Origin: Vitellaria paradoxa
Lineage: Eukaryota > Streptophyta > Magnoliopsida > Ericales > Sapotaceae
Assembly: GCA_019916065.1 (NCBI GenBank)
Contig: CM034234.1
Coordinates: 16,135,520 to 16,199,519 of the forward strand
Direction of reading: 5' to 3'
DNA length: 64,000 nucleotides
In this document: in pieces, positions 35,793-49,500 of the stretch
Position numbering within the stretch: position 1 is the first letter of the stretch
Layout of the letters: each line of letters opens with the position of its first letter
Position numbers and translations under genes: made by a program
Notes under the pieces: model-generated
The model's database searches: none
Seen by the model: only the letters and a program-made list of their open reading frames with translations
What the model was told of the DNA's origin: nothing

Positions 35793-38700
35793 ATGTCTAG
35801 CTCGACAAAAGCTTTGGAACCTGCATTTCAGGGAGCTGGTCAGAGAGTGTATCCTCACATGAAGAACTGTGCATGATGAATAGTTTTTTCTTTCAATGCT
35901 AATAATAAAGGAGGTTTATTATTTTCCCTTTGGGTATCTGGGTGGGTATATGTGGTGGATATTGTAATTTTAGTTTCAATACCAATGTAAAGGAAATAGT
36001 GATGTGTTGTTTTTCCTTTAATGTATAGTTTGCCCCTTATTTATTTTATTTTATTTTTTTGCCTGCGGGGTCATTTATATATAACTTTACTATTACTAAC
36101 AATTAGAAAAAAAAAAGGCGGGGGGGGGGGGGGAGATGGATTACTGTTTTTATGTGTGCATGTAGACTTGGGACTTTAGTTTTGTTAAATGCTCCAATTG
36201 CACTTTTATTTTTGAATGCATACTTAACAACGCCTCATAGAGGGACTGAAATTTGGAGAATTGAGAACTTCCTTCCTGTTCCTTTGCCAAAATCTGATCA
36301 TGGTAAATTCTACTCAGGCGATTCATACATTGTCTTGCAGGTGCATGGCAAATTTATTGTCCCCCTTTCCACTTGATCATAATTTTTCACGTTCAACTGT
36401 CTTTTATTTTATTGTCCCCCTTTCCACTTGATCATAATTTTTCTCGTTCAACTGTCTTTTATAAGTAAATTTTCAGAATAAAAATCTGGTTCCTCTGTAC
36501 TGGACAGATGCTTTGTAGTTACAAATTTTATTTATGTCGTAAATTTCTGCAGACAACTCCTGGCAGAGGAGGTGCTTATTTGTATGACATACACTTTTGG
36601 CTTGGAAAAGATACAAGCCAGGTATGCTCTTTATTCTTTCTATTTCCTCATTTATGTTATATTTCAGATATTTTTCCTCATATGTTGTCGTGTTTCTGTA
36701 ATAGGATGAAGCTGGAACAGCAGCCATTAAAACTGTTGAACTTGATGCAATTCTTGGTGGGCGTGCAGTACAGCACAGAGAACTCCAAGGTCACGAATCT
36801 GACAAATTTCTGTCTTACTTCAAACCATGTATTATACCACTGGAGGGTGGTGTTGCATCTGGATTTAAGAAACCTGAGGAAGAAGAGTTTGAAACACGCT
36901 TATATGTCTGCAAAGGGAAGCGAGTTGTCAAACTGAAGCAGGTATGTGCGCCTCCAAACATGAACTTTCTGAGTTTGCAATGCTACTTTTTTATATATGC
37001 ATCTCCTTTTGTTTAAGGAAATGAGTTGATCTTAATTATCCAGGTCCCTTTTTCTCGTTCCTCGCTCAATCATGATGATGTGTTTATCCTGGACACTAAA
37101 GAGAAGATTTTTCAATTCAATGGTGCAAACTCCAATATCCTGGAAAGGGCGAAGGCATTGGAAGTAATTCAATTTTTTAAGGACAAGTATCACGAGGGAA
37201 AGTGTGATGTTGCGATTGTTGGTAAGTTTACAACACCTATGTAGTACTTCCAAAAGATGTCTTTGTTCGGTTTTTATTTATTTAATTTTTTTTTAGTTTA
37301 ACATTTTACATATATATTTTTTGTTATGGGTGTGTGCTTGAGGATGTTTACCTGCCACTTGTCAACACACATCAGAAAACACTTGACTAGGGTGCTGTGG
37401 TGGAGTTTTGAACCCATGACCCTAGTCCCCACTTTGGAAGGCTGTTTTCCTGCTGACCTAAGATGCAAGGACACCGACACTGATCAAATACTATCTCAAC
37501 GTGTGTCAAATAATTGTCTAAACATTTCATATTGTTTTTTAATTTTTTAGAACTGGGTACCTCTTTGGACATTGAGAGAGAGGTATCCATCAATTAAATA
37601 TGGTGAATCACATTGTAATTTTAAAGAAAACAAAATTGGAATTAAGTGATAAGATAAAGATAGATGTATTTTTAATATAAAAGTGAATAAATAGTTATTT
37701 TTTCATCTGTATATAAAAATATATTTATCTATTAACATGTACTTTCCATGTCTGTCCTGCTATTTTTTTTAAGATTGACATATTTGCTTAGTTGTGTCAT
37801 GTTGTATTTATATCCGTGCTTCTTAGCTCCTAACTGCTTTAATCCTTGGGTTTTTTGCTGGCGCATTCACTTATAAGTAATTGCTAATCCTTCATCTATT
37901 ATTTATTTTGGTACAAATCTTGGTTACTGAGGCAGATGATGGAAAGCTACAAATGGAGTCAGATTCTGGTGAATTCTGGGTAATCTTTGGTGGATTTGCT
38001 CCAATTAGCAAAAAGGTTGCTGATGAGGATGATGTCATTCCAGAGAAGACTCCTCCTAAACTTTATAGGTATCCTCCTCTCTAGTTTTGCTGTTGTGTTC
38101 AGTAGCCAAGTAGGAATAAAATTTATAGGTTGGATCAAGATTCTATTGTTTTTCATTTTATGATTGCTAAATGAGCTTTCTGGAAGTGCTTCTCAGTAAT
38201 TACGAAAATATTGCATTGTTCATATATGTGTAAAAATGCAATTAACCCATGCTGACTTTAGATTGAGAATGTTGAAATAATGGCATGCAAATCTTCCTAT
38301 AAAACAAATCGGCCTTATTAAGTGTTTATAATGAATAGTAGAAACATGGTTTTGTCAAATCCACAGGAGCTGGGAAATGATTGCACTTATTATGTCTCAA
38401 ACTATGGTGAATATGTGCTGAAGGGTTTTTGGGTGGGACTAAATGAGATGTCCTGTCTCATCATCTTCTTCTGTGATAAAAGGAGAATTGTTTTTATGTT
38501 TATACATGTGTTCTTGGTGCTGTGTTTTTGGGGAATAATAGTTCAGGCTCTTGCTTTCCACCTTCAGATGAGGTTTGAAGTTATCATGTTTCTATTATTT
38601 GCTATTTAGTTTTCTTTGTTGTTGCTATCAAGACAAGATTCTTGGAAACCAAAAGAGGGCATCCATGTTCAACTATTTAGCTATAAGTGCCGTTGTAACA

Positions 38701-39068
38701 ACTCGTGTGGGAAAATTTTATGTCTTCTCCAAAACTAGTTAATGTCACAATTTACTGCTTTTCTTTGCCCATCTGTTGGATCGATATAGTTATTTCCTCT
38801 TTTTAGTACTTATTTACTGACTATATATTACCATGACCACTTATTTAGTCAACTGATATTTCAATTTCCTGTGTTAATAATTTCTGCTAGCTAGCATTTT
38901 ATTGCATCTTTGGTTGCGTTTGGCACAAGGGAATGGCCTGGAATGGAATGCTCGTTCTCATGTCTCATTGCCATTCCCTCTTGTGGTATGCTTATGTGAA
39001 GTAGGAATGACAATTCCCTCTCTCAAGGGAACAAATGGCCATTCCCACATTTTTATTCCCTCATGCAC

Positions 39069-39109
<41 letters not shown>

Positions 39110-42100
39110 TCGCCACCAACCACCAATATTTACTCCACCACCACCACTCCTCACCGCCACAACCACCCGACACCTCTACCACCACCACCACTCATCATTG
39201 TAACAACCACCCACCACCACCCTTCCATCACCATCACCCCTCAACACATCCATCAAAACCACCATCTACCACCTCTACCTCTACCTCTACCTCTACTCTC
39301 ACCCCCCTTTCAAGAAATTTTTTTTTATTTTTATTTCATTTTAATTTAATTTAAAGTGATGTTGAAATGAAATGATTATCCCATTCTAGCAAAACTTGAC
39401 AACCAGATAGAGGAATGAGAATATATATTCCATTCTAACATTATTTAATTTGACAACCAAACAATGGAATGAAAATGGTTATTCCATTCCATTTCATTCC
39501 CACCTTTATTTCATTCCAACCTTCATTTTTATTCTATCCTTGCATACCAAACGCAGCCTTATGGTGCATGTGTATTTGTTCCAAGTGTTGTAAATCCACT
39601 TACTCATCAGCAAACACGTCCTGTTCTTTATCACTCCTTTACTGTAATTTGCAATCAATGTAATTTGACCCTGTAAAAGCACCTTCAGTTTTCTGCTTGA
39701 ACTGATTCTCATGTTTTTCTGTATAGCCTTTATTTGTTCTGGTATCATGCTGTACAAAAAATGGCAATCATTGCTTATTAAACCTGTTGCAGGAAGCATT
39801 TAGAAATTTTTGTTGACTAAAATGTCTAGCGAGAGGAAAAGTATATATGAAATCCAATTTTGTAGTCAATTACTTTATTTAAAATTAAGGTCAAGAGTAA
39901 AATAAAGAACCATAAGAAAGTTTTGAGGCATACTGGTAGCCTGTTACTCGTGGTTGCCTTTTCATAGAAGTTTGCTTTGTTTGCTTTTCTTTTTTTTTTT
40001 TGGTTGGCATTGTCCATGTTAATAATAATTTGGTTGTGATTGGCAGACTTTTACGTGTTGTCACTTGGTTGTGCTTGTAATTTCAAGTAGAGTGTTATGG
40101 TTGTTGCAATGTGCATTCATCAATATGAGGTGATTTTCGCAGCATCATTGATGGGCAAGTTAATCCTGTAGAAAGAGAACTTTCCAAATCTGTATTGGAA
40201 AACAATAAGTGCTATTTATTGGACTCTGGTGCTGAGATATTTGTTTGGGTTGGTCGGGTTACACAAGTGGAGGACAGGAAAACTGCCAGCCAAGCTGCTG
40301 AGGTAGAATTTTAGCATTTATATCTTAATGTTCTTTATTACAGCCTGATTAATTCTCATCCCTGGATATCATCTGCAGGAATTTGTCAGTAGCCAAAGTA
40401 GGCCCAAGTCAACACGGATTACCCGGGTTACTCAAGGTTATGAGACACATTCATTCAAGTCCAACTTTGGTTCTTGGCCATCAGGGTCAGCACCTTCAAC
40501 CGGTGAGGAGGGAAGAGGAAAAGTAGCAGGTAGATTCATTTCCTTGGTTGTCAAGCACTGAAAGATTTTGCTGGATATCTTATAGATAATGAATTGGATC
40601 TGTGAAATGGCAGCTTTTCTGAAGCAACAAGGTGTTGGTGTCAAGGGAAATAACGAAAGGTGCTCCTGTAAATGAGGAAGTCCCACCTTTGCTTGAGGGT
40701 GGTGGAAAAATTGAGGTTTGGTAGTTATTTTGTTTCATGGCGGTATCCTGTATTATTTGATTCATATTGGCTCGCTGTTATGCTATATTTGGGAAATTGT
40801 ATCTTTTTAGTCTCCAGGTATGGCGCATCAATGGCAATGCCAAGACACCAGTCCCCAAGGAGGACGTTGGTAAATTCTATAGTGGAGATTGCTACATCAT
40901 TCTCTACACCTACCATTCTGGGGACAAGAAAGAAGATTATTACTTGTGCTGTTGGATTGGGAAGGACAGCATTGAGGTAATTTACATTTTCATTGTTGAG
41001 TTCGAAGTAGTTAAAAGAAACTATTTGTATTGCATGTTATTTGCAAAGCCATATATGTGTCTTGATCTAAGTTGCCGTCCCTTCCATTTTCAGTTCCTCT
41101 ATTTTTTCCCTTTCCTTCTGATGTCACATTGTAATATTAATTTTACAATACCAAACTTGATACTTACGGAAAAAGTTATCAAAGATTGGCATCATTTCAG
41201 GAAAAGTATGTCACCTTCATTCTTTAACTTTTGGTGGAAGTACAATTCTGTCTCTTAAATGCTTTCCATTTGAATGTAAGTTATAGTTATTATGTGATCT
41301 TGTCTATCTTATGGTTTTCAAATGGTTCCATCACTTGCTTTTGCAATATCAGTCTTGTGATTGGAATTTAACATCATGACTTATCTAACACTTGTTTGAT
41401 AACTTCTCATTTTTTCTTTTGGTGTTTTCACTTTTCAAAATTCTGAGAACTCGAAAAGAAAACATAATTGGTAAAATTTTTGTTGACATTCTTTTTTACA
41501 CCAATTTTCAAAAAATTTTAAAAACAGGAAAAGCTGTTTTAAAACTAAGAATATTTTGTTAAGTTGCCCGCTGAATTTAAAAAAAAAAAAAATGGATCCG
41601 TATTATTATGGCAACTAGAGATTGTATTATAAAAATTTAAATTATTTTGATAAATATAAATTGCTATTCTTGGAAAGCAATGACATTACAATTTATGTCA
41701 AAACTTTATTTTTCATACCAAATAATTTAGATGAATTTGGCTTTCAAACTACTACAAACCTGGATAAGACTAGTTTAATGATTAGAATTTTAAAAATTCT
41801 AATTAAAGAACTACTAGAGTTTAAGATTTTCTTTAAAAAAAAAAAAAAATACTTCTTGAGTTCGTATCAAATAGGATTCATTTAGAAGTAGGAAAATGCA
41901 TAAGTGGAGAGGACTAATAAATTACAGCAGGAATCTTAACAAAAGCATAGAACATTAAGAGTGTTAGTCAAATCTATAGGCTTGCATGAATGGTTTTAAG
42001 GTATTTTCATACATATATATATATACATATTCAATAACCTCATTGTACTTTGAATTATCCTATTAGGGGTGATTAATTTGAATATATACTTTTTTTGGTG

Positions 42101-45100
42101 CAATTATAACTATATTTAATGTTAGATACTGATGATCAAAAAATATTAGCATATAGTTAATTGTGTTTTTATATTTTTGCTTTATGACAATAGTTATTTT
42201 ATTCAAATTCTTATGATATCAAAATAAACAATTGTTATAATAATTTTAAAAGTTATATTGTTTTTTACAAGACTTGTATGACACATCATTACGCATGTAG
42301 AATGGGTCGACTGGACCCTATTTTGAAATAGAAATTGGGTCGACCCGGCCTGGTTTAACCTCGAGAAATTGGGTCGAGTTAAGGTCAGACAAAATCAACC
42401 CTGAACATTGACTCTATGTATTTTTTAATATTTTTAAATAAATTAAGAAAAATTAAAATAATATAATTATCCAATTGGTCTTTAAAGAAATTTATGTAAT
42501 TTCAATTACATTTAATTTTGTAAATTGTAAAAAATAATTTCTATTTACAAAAAATGACATTTAAAAATAGAAAAAAACTTACAATTTACAAATAAAATTA
42601 GAACCATTTAATGAATAAATTTTATTAATAAATAATTAAATTTGAATTAATTAATTATTAATTAATAATTTTGATTATTATTAAAAAAATTTTAATGAAT
42701 AAATAATTAGTTACTTACTTGTCTAGTTATTTGGGAAGGGGGGGAGAGAGAGAGAGAGGGGTGGGGCCCATAAGAAAACGGCGAGGAGAAAGGGAGAGAA
42801 ATGGATGGGTGAGGTGGGCCCCACGAGAAAAGGACAAAGAAAAAAAAGTTGAATTGAAAAGAGAAACTACAGCCTGTAGGAGTAGCAAGGGAGGAGAAGA
42901 GAAGGCGGCGCCAAACCTAGGACGGGGCTGTGGGTGGGGGAAAGGCGGGCCAAAAACTGGGTTGGGTTGGCTCCAACCCTATTTTTCCTTCGCTACACAT
43001 CATTTGCCCCCCTCCCCCAAAACGAAAATCCTAGCTTTGCCACTAGTCAACTACCACCGCCATTCATTGCCACTATCCCTACTCTTGTTGCCACCAACAC
43101 GTGGTCACTACCATGAGTACCCACAACCATTTGCTTCCCATAAACCACCAATACCTTATACCTGTTGCTTTAATGGTAGCTACTACCACCTATGCCTATT
43201 CGCTGCCATATAACTATTGCTATTTACCACCAGTGCACCACCACTTACTTATCTACCTACCAGTGTCATTGTACTGTTGGCCGCCCACTATGACCCAATG
43301 TTATCTGAAATATGAATTCTTTCGATCCATGGAATAAAAAGGGGAATTTGGTACACTTATTTTATGAAAGGTGGCATGATGGGGATATGCTTGATGTCAA
43401 GAACAAAAATTGAATGGAATTGCTTGACATCCTTGGTGTTGTCTATGCAAGTATTTATATACATTGAACAAGTTATAAATTAGGAAAAGACAATACATCA
43501 TGCATTACAAGCTTATTACAAATATATCTAACTCGAGTTTCTCCAAGGGCTTTAGTGAACAAGTCAGCAAGTTAGTCTGAAGACTTATCATGACCAGTTT
43601 TAATGATATCCTGTAAAATGTTTTCTTTAATGAAGTGGCAATCCACTTTAATGTGCTTGGTTCTTTCATGGAATACTAGATTGGAAGTAATATGAACTGC
43701 AACCTAATTGTCACATAATAATTCCATGGATTGTGGATGTTAAACTCTCAATTTTTTCATCATATTTTGTATCTAGAAACCATTTGTTTCTTGCTCTTCC
43801 GTGACACTAGATTACCTTTAACAAATATACAATAGCAAGTAGTAGAGTGTCCATTTGATGGTGATTCCACCCAATTTACGTCTGTGTGTCCCTTGTATTA
43901 AGTTTGGCCATTATTCTAATATAACAAATCTCTTCCCGGCTTCTTTCAAATATCTCAGGATTCAGACAATTGAATCCCATGTCTAGAGATGTATTTGTAT
44001 ATTTTGAACTATTTACAAAAAAGGAAACAACAATAAAATGAAATCACCTAAATGATCCTATTCTATACTTACAATATTTACAATATGTTCCAATGCTTAG
44101 CATGGAGACATCATATGTGTTTTGTTAAAATGTTTAATATATGAGAGTGACTTATTTTCAAAAAACAATTAATCAAGAAAATAGAACGGCGCGTTGATAT
44201 GAATTTTTGCTCATTCTCCTTTCATAAAATTTTAAACTCATTAGCTATTGTTTCATAATTTGTTATCAATTAATTTTTTGCAAGTTTTTCTCATGAAAAT
44301 GTAGCATAGTTACAATATTTTTGAATCGTCAAATTTAGTGTACTAGAACATAAATGCACCATGTTCCAAAGTGTTTATACCAAAACATGGATCATAGGGG
44401 TAATAGTAATTTCTAGTAACTCTACTATGACCACACACTTTAGCACCACTATCATTCCGCACAAATGCCACCACCCACCAACCCATTTGAATTTCATTGT
44501 GCTAATATTATATTCAATTTTTGGTTAAATACTAATGATTTTTTAGTATTTGAAACTATTATTTGATTTTTTTAGTTGAGAAAGCACTATTTGAAAGAGT
44601 ACTTTTAAAAAACGCTCTTTCAAGGTGTACTTTTTAAAAACACCATTTCAAAAAGTGTTTTTTGAAAGCACCCTTTCAAAGAATGCTTTCAACCTAGTTA
44701 TAATTTTTGCATGCAGAGAATGTTATATGCAAATGTATATATTGTATATTGTATACAAATGTGATTAGCTAGCTCATTTTTCAATTTATAAATTTAGTGA
44801 ATTAAGTTCTGATTTTGTTATTTAGAATTTTTTTAATGGACTATTTTCTGAAATTATTTTTTTTGAAAGCATGTATTCTATATTAAATGTAAGTGGATGA
44901 ATATATTGTGTATGATTGTTTGCAAAGATTTTTGGTATTTTCTCAGTTTTAATTTTTTATTTATATTTTCCACGTAAATATTTATTATATAAATATATTA
45001 ATACTATACTATTTTAGTGAAATTTATGTGAGCAAAAGCAAAATATTTAAATTTTTTATTCTCGTTAAATGTGGCAAAATAAATTTAATATTTAATTTGT

Positions 45101-46500
45101 AACAATCTGGTGAAAATTATAACTATATTGAAAGTATTCTTTGAAAAGATGATTTTAAAAAACGCTTTTTTTTGAAAAAGCGTTTTTAAAAAGTGTTATT
45201 TGAAAGGGGGTTTTGTAAAAGCATTCTTTTAAAGAATGCTTTCTCAGCTAGCAGTATTTTTTCAAATACTGAAAAATCATCAGCATATAGCCAAAATTTG
45301 CTTAAAATATCAGCATAACCAAAAAGAAATTCCTCCTACCACTGTCACTGTTTCCGCTGTCTACCAGCTACAGCTATACCCTCCATCTTTATGGCTATTC
45401 CCCACCACTCCTGCCACTTCATCTTGCTTTTAGCAGACTTATTGATTTTGTTTTTACAACATTTGTAAGCACCAAATATGTTTTTTTGTTTTTGTTTTCT
45501 AACAAACAAAAATATAGAACAAAAGGCTCACAATATTAGCAAACAACACCTAAACCTTTCAAATTTTGATTGACACTTCAATTGTTCAAAATTAACAGTT
45601 GAATCATAGGGTGAATTAATATCTGCGTTGTTTTTCTTTTGCTAAATAATTTCTGGTATATAGATTTTTTTTTTCTTGTTCCTCAAGTTGTTCTGACGAA
45701 TGAAGTTAAAAGTTTGGGTGTTTTGGCTTTCCTTCTATCGCTGGTTAATCATGGGTTATTTGGAATTTGGTATTTCTTGAACACATACGATCTTCTGATG
45801 GTATTTCCTATTTCAGGAGGATCAAAAAATGGCTGCTCGTTTAGCTACTACCATGTGCAACTCACTAAAGGGCAGACCTGTGCAGGTACCATAGTATTTT
45901 GTTACTTATTACATTGAGGATGCAATCTTAAAGAATTAAATATAACATAATGCTTGTAGGGTCGCATATTTCAAGGGAAAGAGCCACCTCAATTTATGGC
46001 CATCTTTCAGCCCATGGTAGTCCTTAAGGTATATTTAACCTATTCAAAGGTGGGGTCGGTTAAAATGTTTTTAAAGCTGCTCTTATTTTGATGAACTGAC
46101 CATTTTTTTATAGGGTGGAAGGAGCTCTGGTTACAAAAACTATATTGCAGACAAAGGTTTAAATGATGAAACTTACACTGCCGATTGTGTTGCACTTATT
46201 CGGATATCAGGAACTTCTGTGCATAATAATAAAGTTATGCAAGTTGATGCTGTATGTGTGCATTGATCTTTGAGTCTTTTGAGCTACTACTTTTAAGATA
46301 TATTTTTTCTTTTTCTTTTTTTTTTTTTAATTGTATTCTATAATTCCAATTGTTTAAAAAACATTTCATGTTTCCTTTTGATCTCTTTATACCCCTGTAG
46401 TAGTATATCTTCGTGCATCACTTCGTCACACAAATGGGTTGCCTTGGAGGGCTGGAGAGTCATAGTTTAGCTACAGGAATTGTGGCTTTGAACCATTGTC

Positions 46501-46542
<42 letters not shown>

Positions 46543-49500
46543 CCATGTTCCCCTGTACATGGTGTGCCCTTGGAATGTCAGGGAAAGAGAAGCTAGAATA
46601 AAGGATTTGTTCGTTCATGGGAAGAAAGGCTACGATCAAGCATAAGATACCAAATATCAGTTAGGCTACGATCAAGCATAAGATACCAAATATCAGTTAG
46701 GATGGTCTTGGTTTTCTTGGTTGGCGTGAGAAGATGGTTTTTGAAGTGTTTCTTTGTAGATTACAAAAATCTGTGCTTAACGGAAAGTGGCCTGGCACAT
46801 GTGGAAGTTCTGATAAAATGGGGACGTATTGATCGCATTGCCTCTTTATAAGAGTGATGTGTATCCCATGGTATCTCTCTCTATCCCCCTGTATACAGCC
46901 ATGGGCTAGAGTGAACCAAGTCTAGAAAAGCATTAGTATCAATGCAGGTCTTGTCCATGCCATTACATGACCCATCGCACCAGCCTACTACTTGCATCCT
47001 CTGGCCCACCAGAACAGAAGCTCTTTGAGGGCGTCTTAAGTATGAATGTCTGAGGTCATCTAAGTAGGAATGGTCAAGGCACAATGTGGGGTAACTGTCC
47101 ATGTGACCTCTTTGTGGCATCTGGTCAATCTGGACTGTCTACAGGTTGTTTGCATGGGGGGTAGCTTGGTTTTAACTTCAAAGAGATAAATGATAGCATG
47201 TGGTTTTAAGCTAAAGATTGCCCTAAATATAACTGAATAACCTAAATTCCTGTAGCCCCCAAGTAAAATTGATGATGAAAAGAACTGTGTATGTATAAAA
47301 CCAGAAAAGGAGTCACTTCATTGTCTACCTTTAGTTTTTTATTGTATATATGAGTTTATAGTTATCATATCATTTTTCTTTAGTATTTTCATTTTCTTTC
47401 TTTTTCGGTGTATGGCATGAGCTCTCTGACTGACTTGAATAATTGCCTTGCGAATCTTGGCAACCCTTCAATTGAAATATTTTATTTGTGTCAGGTTGCA
47501 ACATCATTGAACTCCAATGAGTGTTTCCTTCTACAATCTGGCTCTTCAATATTCACTTGGCAGGGAAATCAAAGTACCTTCAAGCAGCAGCAGTTAGCTG
47601 CAAAAGTAGCACAATTTTTGAAGGTACGTCCTCTCTGTGACTTGATTTGCCAGGCAGGCTTGATTTTAGTTTAGTTTTTACCTTTAAGAAGTATGGAATA
47701 ACATGAACTTTTTTTTTCCAAAGATTTTAGAAGCATGAGTTGGAATATTTTCCATAGCTCTGAAGATTGAACTGTCAGTTCATGAAATGGTTCATTTTGA
47801 GAATCTAACACGAAGTTTACCACTTTTTAATAATTTTGTCTAATACTCGAGCATTGTCAAAAACCTTATTTCTTGATGAATGTCTGGTTGAAAAATATTC
47901 CGTAACTGCTGCTATTGTCTCCCTCTCTCTCTCTAAATTTCTAAATGAGTGGATCTGGTTCGGAACTATCCGAAATTACCAGTCCTTCTGTAGTTGATGC
48001 TCATGCAAGGGGTTCAATATTGATTTTAATGGCCAGAATTGATGCTATGACCAAAAATGAGATATTGCAAAATATTTTATTAGAACTTTTCTTTTCATTC
48101 TTTTTTCTCTTCTACTTTTCTTCCCATTTTTCATCATGGCTGTTATATTTGAATATTCGGGTTGTCGTATATTATTTTGTGGTTCATCTGTTGTTTTCCA
48201 AAATATGTTTTTAATTTCCAAGTATTTTTATTTATTTTTTATATTTTTCTATTTTTACATGGACAATGTTAAGTAAATATACTTGTAATTACAAAATATT
48301 TTTTAATTCATTTTCAATATATGTTGGTTACCTGCCAAATCTATTCATCTCAGCAAAACCTTAGTCTCAAATTAATTGGGTTTCGCTACATAAATCTTTT
48401 TTATCAATTTATTTTCAAGTGTTTAAATTTTCATGTGGTTATTTGAAATTGGGTAATTTTTCACAATTTCAGTGTATATAATTTTAAGTCTACCTTTTAC
48501 CTTCTTTACACCTTTTACTGCGGTGCACATGATTTTTAACTTTTTGTAATTTCTAATGGTTGGCGAGGGTATTAAAGGAACTTAAACAAGTTCTACGTAA
48601 TTTAGTTAACTATATGATAGTTTTGGAAAATTACTTAAACATCTCTTTGAGTTATGGGTAGTTTAGTTGGTTAAGGGTATTAATAGAAGAAAAGAAAATG
48701 TTTAACCAAAAATTGAATTTCACCAACTACCCCGCCCCCTTTTCCTTATATATATAATAGTATTTGAGAACATGTTATGTGATGAGTTTATTTTAAGTTG
48801 ATTGATTTATTTTCTTTACCTATGTTCCCATTATTCATTGGGTTCACCTTCTGAGGTTGTGAACATGATTACAATTTTAGATGCTTTCCTGGTACCAACA
48901 TATCTCCTAATTTATGACTTACACAATGGCAGTAACAGCAGTTTACAAAAGCTGATGTACACAAGTATATTATCAAATGCAGTCATTTCAAATGGATATG
49001 CACCGTTAATTATTTTATGAGTTGGTACTATGCATGGTCCTGCTAGAATTGGTTTTTTCCAAGTAAATGAGACTTGTAATTGATATATCCTACTGTTTGA
49101 TAGGTTGTTATTAATCAATGAGTTACTTTTGATTTATAAATTCAGCCAGGAGTAGCTGTGAAGCATGCTAAAGAGGGAACTGAGAACTCATCCTTCTGGT
49201 TTGCTCTTGGAGGGAAACAAAGTTACACCAGCAAAAAAGTATCTCAGGAGATTGTCAGAGATCCTCACTTGTTCACATTCTCATTCAATAAAGAAGGTAG
49301 CATTCTATTTATGAGTGCAATTAGTGCTATGTAAACTTGATTTGTTTCTTATTTGATATAATCATTCTTAAATGCATTAATGGTTGAATTATATTTCTAA
49401 CCATTCTTGTAATGATTATTTCTGCTGATATGTGGATCTCCAGGAAAGTTTGAGGTGAGTTCTAGAAATTTGAATTGGACTGATTATCCTCGTGTATTTA

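Larger units (their letters stand above)
40977..45816 (+). other. Villin intron 10 (4.8 kb)
   Basis: The largest intron between coding exons. Contents left to right: AT-rich DNA to 42700; a purine-rich, GC-richer block at 42719-43000; codon-like CCACCA/CTACCA repeats at 43040-43280; a Copia fossil (about 43346-44000, minus); and an inverted-repeat element (44515-45300). The ORF at 42719-43213 is low-complexity and not supported as a gene. Confidence 0.85.

Noticed and set aside
38902..39354. ORFs rich in His, Pro and Thr
   Set aside because: Generated by the CCACCA block and the AG microsatellite within a TIR element in villin intron 6.
42719..43213. 164-codon ORF in villin intron 10
   Set aside because: Purine-rich low-complexity sequence with no family resemblance; lies within an intron between conserved exons.
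46413..46601. Possible LINE ORF (WNVR-like start)
   Set aside because: Only about 25 residues resemble an endonuclease start; nothing further downstream supports a LINE.
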